Assembly (NCBI GenBank): GCA_022393335.1
Contig: JAJEKB010021931.1
Coordinates: 755,216-819,215, forward strand
Direction: 5' to 3'
Length of the DNA stretch: 64,000 bases
DNA from: Macrotrachela quadricornifera
Taxonomy: Eukaryota > Rotifera > Eurotatoria > Philodinida > Philodinidae
Below the pieces are notes generated by a model that worked only from the letters and a program-made list of their open reading frames with translations, was not told where the DNA came from and did not search any database. Shown here piece by piece: positions 49,901 through 60,410 of the stretch (the first letter of the stretch is position 1; every line of letters begins with the position of its first letter). Position numbers and translations under genes: made by a program.

Positions 49901-51765
49901 GTAAAGAAGAATTACTATCAATAAAGATACATAATATTTATAATTTTTAAAATTCGAAAACATATTCTTAACAATCGTTTCATCTTGTTTAAAAAATAAA
50001 TGAACGTTTTTCTTCAATTTTTATGTATGTTCAATAATAATGAACTGCTGGAGAAAATCAACAAACAGTCTTATATTAAATTAGGTGTCGCTATTGCATG
50101 TCTTAGAAAAAGCTTGTTAGCGCAACCCCTTTGGGGCTAAAATGTGGAACTCACACGTCTTTTGTGCTCAATAAACTAATATAAAATATATAAACTAAAA
50201 AGTCTTTTGTAGAGTATAGCTGTTTTTCAATATAATCTACGATCCGGACAAAAATCTCTTTTTCTATGCATTTGAAACAAAGTTTTTTTATTTTTTTTGC
50301 GAGCACCCTACCTTTTATTTTGCATTGCTGCTATCCGCTCGTTGTTTTTCATTTTCGCATGTTTTTATTTAACATCATTATTTTCCTAACAAGATATTAT
50401 TTTTCTTATTCGAATATTAGTATCCTTTTAATCATTGATTTAACTTAAATATACCACTGTTCTAAATGTTCACTATATCTGTAACAAATTGGAACGGCCT
50501 ATTACATATCTCTATTACTTTATAAACATTGATGCTATTTATTTCTAAAATTTATAGTCTGATGAAATTATGATTTTTTATACAGACTATATGCTAATTG
50601 TTGCAAACTCATGCATCATTGTCCATCATCGTTAACATCTTAAACGTAAATTTTTATTTCGTATCAGAATCAGCAATCAAATTGTTTAAAACGCTCAAAA
50701 ACGAATTCAAGCTATTCAAGTTTTGACAAACACTTTGAAATATTCTAAACTTTTGTAGAAGCATAGACATTATATTATTTTGTTTTATTAAATTGCTAAT
50801 GGCTGTATTGGGAAGGGTGCCTGTAAAGGAGAGGGGGAGCCGCAAAACTTCGACTTAAAATTTACATTTACATTTTTCATATGTGAGTTCCACAAAACCA
50901 CCGCTAAATAGTCACAAAAGACTGGGGGTCATGTCGTCCGTCTTAGACGATACATACACTCATCGTTTAAAACGCATCAGCGTAACGAAGCACATCTAGG
51001 ACATAAAAATGCAGTAATATAAATAGTCTGTAGACATAATTTGAATCATAAGAATATATGTGATATGATCAGAGACTTTTTTTTTATAAATTATACAAAT
51101 GAATAAGTTTAAGCCAGGTATTATCATGCAACTCTCCAATAGTATACTCATGATATGACGCTGAGTTGAAATTGTATTAATGACTCTATTTAGATAATAC
51201 TCGTTTCGTATTTAATACTATATTAAATAATTACAAGCACGTAACTCTTCTATTACTGATTTTAATTCTTTTATCTGTGGACTAGTCTGGATGAGATAAT
51301 AAGACAGGCATAAACCATGATAGATTTTATACATAGTCTAGTCTAGGCTAGTCCAGACGTGATTCTGAGACATTTATTGTAATCAAAAACTATAAGGATG
51401 ACGGATTTTTTGGACGCTTGAGACTAGTCAAAACTTCTTTACTTCGATCAATAGAATGGACTATCAAATAGACCGCCGTCATTCTGCTCTACAGACTATA
51501 CAATCGGAGGCCCATCTGCAGTAGCGTCCGAATATGTCGTCATGACGCCATGACAAAAGTGAAGATGGACAGGTTTTAAATTCGAATCTATCCTTCAACT
51601 CCTTTCTTTAACTTCTTGACTAGTCCTGACGTATTTGAAAGGCATTTTAGAGAAACGTGACTAGTAAGGACAGATTGGAGAGACATTCAAGACTAGACCT
51701 GACGCATATTATGGACATTCCGGACTAGTCACGTCGGTCGTCTTCAACTATTTTTTACTTGCCTG

Positions 51766-52990
51766 GGATATACAACACTGTATACGATAGTAAATGCTTG
51801 TATATGAAGGTTGAATTCATCGGCCTGGGAATTTCTTCGGAAGAATTTAAGATCTGCCCAAAATTATAAAATGGTTTCTCTGGGAATTTATAACTAAAAT
51901 GTGAGCATTTACTTTTGCAAAAACCTTGCTATTGACATTTTGGTTTTAGATTCTCGAGAAAATCGCTTTGTAATCTGGGACTGGTTTCAAATTCCTCCTC
52001 AATTTAAGATGTCTGTCAACTTTCTGCGACTTTTGATTTCAAATTTACGATCAAAATAAAATGAGCAAAAATATAAAGCTGAAATATTTGACATTTCTTT
52101 TTCTTTGCTATACTAAAATGCGTATCATTACTTTTCGAAACAGTAGACACAAAAAAAAACTCATTAAATTTCATTTTCTTACTGGTACATTTTTAAACCG
52201 CCATGATTAAATAGTAACGTTGTTAGCATGTATCCACAAAGTAGTGTGTGTTCAAATCTCAATATCATCGAACAAGTCACTAATGACTAGTTGTCTCAGA
52301 TGAATCATCTAACAGCACGCTGACTATACTACTAATCAGTATGTAGAGTCAAAAGCCACTTTAAAATAGATACTATACTCACTTAATCATGAAGCTATGA
52401 TCATGTATAAGATAGTGTTAAACGGAAAGTGATGCAAATACTGCCGTCCATCAAAAGAACCTGACCGCATGTGCATTTCTAATATAAATAGTTATCAATC
52501 GGTTCCTATGGATGACAATCTTATAGATATTATTTCCCATGTCTTAAAAATCACCTTGGTTCGTACGACGAATCGCGATTCTCAAAAAAATCGTCAATTA
52601 CATCGCCAGTAAGAGACGCTTATGTTGTCGAAATCTTTATGAGATTTTGACGACTTAGATAGTGCCATGTTTTATGATGCTAAAATATCTTTTATCAAAA
52701 TCCCATCACTTTCTGTGATTGCATTTTCACTTTCAAAAAAAAACAATCACTAGTTCAGACGCTTTTAAAAAGAGATGGATGAGCGAATCGCGATATACAT
52801 GCCGATTTCACGCCGAATTTTAAGTACATAAGTGAGAGATCAGAATGTTTTTGCTAACAGAAATAACTTAGCAATTGTCACCGAGAGGAGCTACATTTCT
52901 AATCTTTTCTAAATCATCAATCTATCAGTTTAGAAGAGATATAACCATCCCCTCTTGAAATATATCGACTATTTCAGATATAGATAAAAT
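51766..52990. other. Upstream region of the caspase-like/PARP-like gene
   Basis: No gene recognised. TTTCAG at 52973-52978 just before the ATG could be an acceptor of a leader intron. Confidence 0.35.
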
Positions 52991-55085
52991 ATGACAACTT
53001 CTAATGATAACTTATTGGTTCATCGTAAATTAGCATTAATCATCGGTAATGAAAGTTATCATCGATCAGAAATTAGTCTTAATCAATCGATTCAATCTGC
53101 TAATGAATTAAGTGATTTGCTTAAGCAGATTGGTTTCCATGTAACGATGGTATATAATTTGGAAAAATATGATATGACTACAACTATTATTAATTTTACA
53201 AAAACAATTAAAGATGATGATTTAGTTTTATTTTATTTCTCTGGATATGGTTATCAAGTGAAAGATATCAATTATTTAATACCTATTAACGATGCTTGGA
53301 TCAAAATGACTAGAGATGTTGAAGATTTTGGGATTAATTTTAATCGAATATTGAAACGTTTTGTAGAAAAGAATTCATCGTATGTGAATATATTTATTTT
53401 GGATTGTTGTAGGTTCTATGCATCAAACGAATCAATAGATCCAAGTTGTATGTATCAAGATTGATTATTATTGAGTAATTATATGTTATTCTTTTTCTAG
53501 TTATGAAAATTAAAGGCTTGTGCACAATGGAAGCAACGAATGCAGCGTTTATTCAATTTGCTTGTGCTGAAAATGAAACAAGTTCGGATAATTTGTTTAC
53601 TAAACATTTACTAAAACACATCAGTAAAGAAAATATTAATATTGTTGATATTTTTCAACGAATAGTAGATAATGTATATGAAGAAAGCAATCATAATCAA
53701 CAACCATTATCTATCAATGGATTGAAACAATACAAAGATGTTTATCTTAACTATGTTCCTCCACCTGCTCCAGGTAAATTTAAAAGTGATTTATATATTT
53801 GATGTTTTCTAAATTTCTATTTTGATCTATATTTGATATGAACTAAAATTTCCTTTTGTTTTTAGTTATTGTATGGGATGAAGTCGAACCAGAAGAAAGA
53901 GAATCAATATTAAAAGAACAAGATGAACTCAAAGCATGTTATGATAGCTTTCCAAATATTGATGATCTAATTAATCCAGAAAACGAAGCTATTAAAAAAG
54001 CTGAAGAATTTACTCAATCAATTTTATCTAAATTACCATCAGGAGAAATTGACAAGCCGGATACACTATGTCACATTGTAAATCAATTATTTCAAAATGA
54101 AAATCAACAATGTTTATTTTTCGATTCTAAACAAGGTATAAATCTTTATAATACATTTGGAAATTTAGTTGATATTAATTTTCAATCTATGCCATTCGTT
54201 TTAAAATTAAAAAATATGACTGATCTTGATAATCAAGAAAATATTAATGATAAAGAAGATGATCTACGAATTATTAAAACATTAGATCAAGCTATTCGAC
54301 AGAACAAATCTCATCCAGTGCTAAATGATTTAATCGTACGATTAGCGAATGCACATGATACTGTTGTGAAAAAAATTATTGTAAAAAATGTCTATTTGGG
54401 TACATTTAATATAGTATATTTAGTAACAGATTTAGCAAAAAGTACAATTGATTCATTACAAAAAATTTCAACAAAACTCAAAGAACAATTTAAACAGTTT
54501 GTTGCTGCAAAAATTCACCCATTATTGTATCGACCAACATTTGATATAGCGCAATTTGATGAACGTGGACACAAAGATTTTCATAATGAATCAGGAAAAT
54601 TTGATATTGGACCAATTGGACGAACTGAAGTATACATTCAACCAGTTGGTTGGCATAGACATGGATGGAATGTATTAGGTAGATATCCAAGTGATAAATG
54701 GTTACATCCATTTCGAGATCATGAGAATTGGTATAGAGCTTTTCATGGAACGAAAAGAGCAAAATTATCAGATTCTGATAGTTCAGAAATTACGAAAATC
54801 GATTGTCTTGATGTTATGCCGAAGATTCATAGTGATGGATTTATTAAAGCACGTATTGCTGCATATGGAGAAGGTGTCTATTGTTCTCCAATACCGACCT
54901 TTGTAGAAAATAGTTATGCTGGTATAGTTAAATTAAATACTAAAATAGGTGAAAAGGTTTTTAAAATTATGTTACAAGTCGCTGTTAATCCTGATGGTGT
55001 TCATTTTGGTAGCAATGACATATGGGTCGTTCAACACCCAAAAGATATTCGAACCTATGGAATATTAATTAAAGAAATTCATTAG
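52991..55085 (+). CDS. Caspase-like domain fused to a PARP/ADP-ribosyltransferase-like domain (catalytic His replaced by Tyr)
   Basis: Three exons, 52991-53447, 53501-53773 and 53866-55085, with introns of 53 and 92 bp, both phase 1, give 649 residues. Residues about 10-240 are a C14 caspase-like domain closely related to the one at 45259-46986: LALIIGNESY, LFYFSGYGYQ and FILDCCRFY. Here the Cys pair (139-140) is kept, but the catalytic His position is Tyr86. Residues about 244-490 are an acidic then helical linker. The C-terminus (about 500-649) has WYRAFHGTK (His537), GEGVYCSP (Tyr582) and WVVQHPKDIRTYGILIK, resembling the H-Y part of the PARP-type fold with YHGT and GxGIYCTP. The first donor is read as GTATGT at 53448; GTTGTA at 53445 is a weaker choice. 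The PARP-like assignment is from motif memory. Confidence 0.8.
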
Positions 55086-55404
55086 AATACAAATCAATAA
55101 GTTATTTCAAAATATAGTTTTTAAAAATGTTACAAACATTTTTTTCATTCTCTTCAGAAAAAAAAATATCTCTTAAAATGGCTTCACATCATAAACATGA
55201 TATATCATGAAAATCATGTAATGCATGAAAACTAAAAAAAAAACGGAGAAGATTTAGACAATAAGTATGATTGATGATATTTATTTACAAATTACTATAA
55301 TTAAATAGATTTTAATTGTTATTTTAATCTATATAATTTTGATTAAAATCCATGAAAATGAATTTATAACCTTATTATAGCTGAATGAAAGGTTTCATCT
55401 TAGT
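55086..55404. other. Spacer downstream of the fusion gene
   Basis: AT-rich, no gene. It includes the probable 3' untranslated region. Confidence 0.35.
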
Positions 55405-55985
55405 TCAATAAAGGACTCCACTAGATAAGGATTGAAATCTGTCATCCCATGAAACAAAGATAAGGTAATGGTTTTCTGAACACCTGTGTGTCAATTAGAG
55501 TTCTCTCAAGATATAATGTTCACTGGCATAGCTTCATCTATGGACACAATTATTTTGTTGCTCTAATCTATCCTAGAAGATTTATATTCTAAAAACGTAC
55601 GTTTTTTTTATCGAGTCTGTACCTAGGAAAAAGTATTTTCGCCTTCAAACAACAGTTCTAACCCATGTTTTGGTTAATATATGAATTATTAGGCTTTTTA
55701 AGTTAACCTTTAGCGTACGAAACCAAAAGTAGTTTTTCTCTGGACACGGATTCAATAAAAAAAAAACGTATGTTTCTAGAGTCTAGGGTAGTACTAGAGT
55801 ATGAATCTTCTAGAATATGTTACAGTAAGGGTATAATTAAGTCCATAGATAGGGCTATGCCAGTGGATATCATATCCTGGTAGAACTCTAACTGACACAC
55901 AGACGTTCAGAAAACCATTACCTTATCTCTGTTTCATGAGGTGGTATATTTCAATTCTTATTCGGCGAGATCCTTTACCAATTAA
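55405..55985. mobile_element. Foldback element with about 270-bp arms
   Basis: Almost the whole element is an inverted repeat. The left arm has AAGGACTCCACTAG, then GATAAGGTAATGGTTTTCTG and CTGGCATAGC. The right arm has GCTATGCCAG, CAGAAAACCATTACCTTATC and GAGATCCTTTACC. The arms are diverged by scattered substitutions and meet near 55700. No coding capacity. Confidence 0.8.
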
Positions 55986-56322
55986 ATTCGATAAAATTCA
56001 AGGAATAACATTACTGAAATTAAATCAGGATACATCATAGTACATTGAATTGGTCGAGACATCTGTTCCTCTGTGTAAGAAATCCGTCTCTTGGTTTGTA
56101 GAACTATATAGCATAATGCATTGAATAGTTCTAACACGCCACAAAAATATTGAAAGTAACATTCAGACTCTGCTGCACATAATCCAGAAAATTTGCTGAA
56201 AAATATTTAATTGATTGAAATCAGTTGGTCTTGATTTTTTTTATTCCCTCGACTGAAAGGAGGGTCATATGAGAAAAACTAAAAAGTTTGAGGGTTTGTG
56301 GGTTTGTATGTGTGTTTGTGCC
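55986..56322. other. Spacer between repeats
   Basis: No gene. It ends in a G/T-rich run (GGGTTTGTGGGTTTGTATG) that leads into the 7-bp repeats. Confidence 0.35.
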
Positions 56323-56342
56323 GGGTCAAAGGTCAAAGGTCA
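56323..56342 (+). repeat. Three AGGTCA half-sites in direct-repeat-1 spacing
   Basis: GGGTCA-A-AGGTCA-A-AGGTCA, a 7-bp period. Two copies with one-base spacing form the DR1 consensus of HNF4/RXR-type nuclear receptors. It may equally be a short microsatellite. Confidence 0.5.
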
Positions 56343-56419
56343 AAAAAACATGCAATTATAAAAAAAACTTTTCTGCAAGCTAGAAAAATATAAAATTAAC
56401 CAATTACAGAAAATTTTCA

Positions 56420-57275
56420 CCTCGAGTCTTCGGCCAATCAGATTTTTTTGTTGAGCAATCTTCGGCCAATCACGTTTTTTTCAGCTCGGGTCTTCGGCCA
56501 ATCAGATTTCTTCATGGTCTATCTTGGGCCAATCACATTTTTTGACCTCGGGTTTTCGACCAATCACATTTTTGACCTCAGGTTTTCGGCCAATCAGATT
56601 TCTTCACGGTCTATCTTCGGCCAATCAGATTTTTTGAGCTCGGGTTTTCGGCCAATCAGATTTCTTCATGGTGTATCTTCAGCCAATCACGTTTTTTTCA
56701 CGTCGGGGCTTCGGCCAATCAGATTTCTTCATGGTCTATTTTCGGCCAATCAGATTNNNNNNNNNNNNNNNNNNNNNNNNNNNNNNNNNNNNNNNNNNNN
56801 NNNNNNNNNNNNNNNNNNNNNNNNNNNNNNNNNNNNNNNNNNNNNNNNNNNNNNNNNNNNNNNNNNNNNNNNNNNNNNNNNNNNNNNNNNNNNNNNNNNN
56901 NNNNNNNNNNNNNNNNNNNNNNNNNNNNNNNNNNNNNNNNNNNNNNNGGCCAATCAGATTTTTTCGCCTCGGGTTTTCGGCCAATGAGATTTCTTCACGG
57001 TCTATCTTCGACCAATCACATTTCTTTATGGTCTATCTTCGGCTAATCAGATTTCTTCATGGTCTATCTTCGGCCAATCAGATTTCTTCACCTCGGATCT
57101 TCGGCCAATCAGATTTCTTCACCTCGGATCTTCGGCCAATCACATTTCTTCATGGTCTATCGTCAGCCAATCACGTTTTTTTCACCTAATCGCTTCGGCG
57201 AATCGGATTTCTTGATGGTCTATCGTCCGACAATCACGGTTTTATAAGCTTAACTCTTCGACCAATCAGATGGTT
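56420..57275 (+). repeat. 31-bp minisatellite with a CCAAT box in nearly every unit
   Basis: About 22 visible units of consensus TCTTCGGCCAATCAGATT followed by TCTTCATGGTCTA or TTCACCTCGG, spaced 31 bp apart (for example starts near 57072, 57103 and 57134). It is interrupted by the assembly gap at 56757-56947. All units run the same way. The open frames across it are artefacts of the repeat and the gap. Confidence 0.9.
56757..56947. other. Assembly gap (191 N)
   Basis: A run of 191 unknown bases inside the CCAAT minisatellite. The true copy number is therefore unknown. Confidence 0.99.
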
Positions 57276-57499
57276 TCACACCAGGAGTGGTGGTAATTAG
57301 GGATTTCCGGCGTTGGGCTGTGAGTGAATGAGATTTTTTCAGATTGGATGTGTAAGCGATCGTGATTTTACATTGGTTTGTGTAAATAATGCCGTCGAAT
57401 CGGGACATCTATGTCGATCGTATAGTAAATTTTACGAAGGCCAAAGATGAATGAGATAGATCGTGAATAGAAAACTAGGGAGAATGAAAAGGTAGAAGT

Positions 57500-57562
57500 G
57501 CAGTGCGGGACGGCTAGTCGTGAGTGGCGCCCTAGAGGGGCGCCGACGAAAGACTAGCCGCT
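57500..57562. repeat. GC-rich stem-loop
   Basis: CGGCTAGTC faces GACTAGCCG, and within it GGCGCCC faces GGGCGCC around a TAGAG loop. It is a relatively GC-rich island in AT-rich DNA. GGCTAGTC resembles the motif arrays of the transposon at 47990-51765. Confidence 0.45.
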
Positions 57563-58769
57563 CTTCTCTAACATGAATAGTGAGTAAGCATCGTTGGAGC
57601 TCAGGGATGTAGCGCAAAGAAAAAAGTGTGGGGTGCAAAGGAAGTTTTTGCCACTTAAGAGAATTCATATACATTTTTAGAATAGTGGGGAGTGCAATCA
57701 TTATTTTTTCGATTTGAGGATCTTTTTTTTGAACAAAATAGAGCGGTTTTGCTGAGAAAAACTGAAAGTTGTCTAAACGTGGGGGGGGCAGTGCGCACCC
57801 CCTGCATCCGCTGGGCGGCACATCCTTGTTGGAGCTAATTAGGGATATTCAAGAATGACTAAGCTCAGTGAAATCTGTTTATGATAATCTACTATGCAGC
57901 TGTTGTTCAGTTGGTCAATTGTTTGTTGGAGATGATGCAATCATATGTTTCGGATATGTGGTACTGCATCGAGGAATAAGCTTACGACGCACAAACATGG
58001 GTTTATCATACGAGGGTGCCAACAATTTATGATTTTGTGATTTTAAATGATTTTAAATGATTTAGGTTTGAATTTAAATCAGAAAGAATCACTTTTCGCA
58101 CGATATATCATGATTTTAAATGACTTAATTTTGATTTTTTGATGATATTAATAAATTGTTATCCTGTTGGTTTATGAGATCTTCTGAATAGTGATTCGAA
58201 GCACAAAAATGTTTTTGATGCCATAGTTTCACGAAAGGAACTGTTTGTTGTTGAATTGCAAGTAGCAGAATAATGTGTGTTTATAGCCCAAATTGTACTG
58301 AACATCAAATTTTTTAGAGTGGATGTTGTAGCTATTGAGATATTTTCCTCTAGTGCTGCTGTGCACAATATAATTTTGTAGGTAGATTATTAAGCATAGT
58401 GTAAAGTCCGTTCTAATAGCTATCGAAGTATCGAGTGCGCACTGCAACTTACAAAAGAACTAGATTTCCTTTTGTTCTGATTAGATACTTACTAGAAAAA
58501 CGAATTTGACATATTCTACTTCATACCAAAATATCAATTTGGAAGAACCAAGTACAGTTACGCTTTACACATAACATCAGGAATAGAGGGTTATTCTTTG
58601 TGTGGTTTATGTAGTATTTATTTATTTTCAACTATTTACTCTTGATTTTTGTTCGGAGTCTCACACTGATTTTGACATGATCTGTAATGAATATTTTTCA
58701 AATACATCAAATTATATAAAATTATTGTGTTTTTCAAGTGATGATGATACTTTTGAATAAATCAAACTT
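57563..58769. other. Intergenic stretch
   Basis: No gene supported. A run of eight G near 57781, with GTGCGCACCCCCTGCATCC beside it, looks like a transposable-element fragment. GATTTTAAATGATTTTAAAT repeats lie near 58040. Confidence 0.35.
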
Positions 58770-59330
58770 TTTCTTCGATATGTTTTAACTATTCGTTAAT
58801 TTCATTCATTAAAATCACTTTCATTATGTGATGTTTGTTCAAATGAAATAATGAATAAAATCATAGTTGAATGGAAGTATCTTCCAAATTTAACTGATTC
58901 AACTCATGATGGCTATTATATTCAACTTGATGGAATTAATGCAAAACGAAAGAATGAAAATATTTGCAATTTAAATATTTAATTTATTGTTATTTAAATA
59001 TAAATTTTGGAGAAAAGAATATTTTTATGCCAACAATTACATCTTCATTATTGAAATATTTATCTATTTGAGAAGTTGAATATCGTCGAAATGAGATGAA
59101 TGATTTATTAAAACAAGCATCTTATTTACTAGAATTTCTTATATTACGAAACGTTGATTTTGAAACTGATAGTATTGAATACTGTGTTTCTTCGATTAAT
59201 AAATAAATTAAATCTTCACTTATCTCGAATTGAAGAAGATCTGATTAGAAAATGTTTCGAAATGACACTAAATTTATGTCAATCAGTTATCAATACACAT
59301 AGTACGACTACAATTTTAAACGTATGGCAA
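58770..59330 (+). pseudogene. Degenerate coding remnant, family unknown
   Basis: Protein-like text in shifting frames: SLSLCDVCSNEIMNKIIVEW, KYLPNLTDSTHDGYYIQLDG, later a MTLNLCQSVINTHSTTT-like segment. Several stops occur (for example TAA after NLNI near 58981). No family recognised. The long readable stretches suggest a decayed exon rather than chance. Confidence 0.35.
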
Positions 59331-59455
59331 TAAAAAAATCTTATTTGTAATTCTTTGCCACAACTTCAAATATTTTGATATAAACTAGAATTTGCTTTTG
59401 TTATTATTTTTATGACAAAGAAACGATTATTATAATTCATTATTAAATTATGGGT

Positions 59456-60410
59456 GGTAACGAGTGGCGCATAATAAACGGGACACAAAGTGTTTCTATT
59501 TTTAGAGTACTTTCCAATATATTGGAGACTTCGTTTTAGGCTCATTTGATAGAGAAGTTTTTGCTTTACAAAACTGTCTACTTTGTTTTTCAAATATATT
59601 TTTCCTATCGATGATAAATTCAAAGAATTGATGACCACTAAATCGTCCGACTGCTACTATTATAACACAAAACATCTATTAAAAATATTTCGAAATAATA
59701 GTTCTGAAAAATCAGAAATGTGTCGCAAGATGCTCCATGACATTCTGCATCTCATGAAGTTTTATAAATTTTGAAAAAACATTTGAAAAGAAGAGTTTTT
59801 CCAGCAAAAATTAGAAAAAAACGCAAATACCTTTTTCTAACCAACCTTCGCTATTGTTCGTTATCAATGTGAAGCGATCTGAAGATGTTTGTTGTTCAGT
59901 TTGAATCTTACATTGTTCTGTTCTGGATTAAACTCTGCATTCTGTGCTATAATGATGAAACCTTTTTAAAACACGACTGACTTTTTGAAATACGAGTTTC
60001 GATAGCGTATTCAAAGAAAACCACCACCTATTGTCACTTTCAAATCTAGTATACATGAACGACATCGTGAGAAGCCTTGAAAAGATCTTCGAAACATAGA
60101 GCAGAAAATTCTGCTTTTATTGATGTTAAATACTTTCCATTTAGCACTAAATTTAATGAACAGAGGCTTACACAAATCGATAATGTCCAAAGAAAATAAC
60201 AGGAAATCGCAGTTGCACGGTTCACTGGTTATCAGCCCTTTGAATTTTTCATCGATAGAAAAAGACATATTTGGAAAGCAGAGCAGACATTTTTGTAGAG
60301 CGAAAAATTCTCTATCGAATGAGCCTAAAACGAAATCTCCAATGTGTCAGAAAGTGCTCTAGTAAGAGGAACACTTTGTGTCCCGTTTATTATACGCCAC
60401 CCGTTATTAT
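59456..60410. mobile_element. Foldback element, about 950 bp, with about 240-bp arms
   Basis: The left end has GTGGCGCATAATAAACGGGA and CACAAAGTGTT. The right end has AACACTTTGTG and TCCCGTTTATTATACGCCAC. The arms continue to pair through TAGGCTCATTTGATAGAGAA (left) and TTCTCTATCGAATGAGCCTA (right). The centre has no recognised gene. Confidence 0.8.

Larger units (their letters stand above)
47990..51765. mobile_element. Non-autonomous DNA transposon with GACTAGTC-type palindrome arrays
   Basis: The ends are short inverted repeats: CAGGCAAGCAAAAGAC at left, and TTTTTTACTTGCCTG at right, whose inverse is CAGGCAAGTAAAAAA. Beside each end are clusters of the palindrome GACTAGTC and variants, often followed by CTGACG: left 48025-48125, right 51280-51735. 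A third cluster lies inside at 49280-49510. No transposase is recognisable. A second element (48164-49262) is nested in it. Equal flanking target duplications were not found, so the exact borders are unproven. Confidence 0.55.

Noticed and set aside
49700..50017. Minus-strand frame with a repeated 16-residue unit
   Set aside because: It is the 48-bp minisatellite read in an open frame. The composition is low-complexity and there is no domain.
56448..57189. Open frames of up to 179 codons on both strands
   Set aside because: They run through a 31-bp tandem repeat and a 191-N gap. The reading is an artefact.
56420..57275. Regularly spaced repeats as a possible CRISPR array
   Set aside because: Units are contiguous with no unique spacers, and the DNA is eukaryotic.
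57432..57821. 129-codon minus-strand frame
   Set aside because: It spans a GC hairpin and a G8 run, has no domain and looks like transposon-derived DNA.
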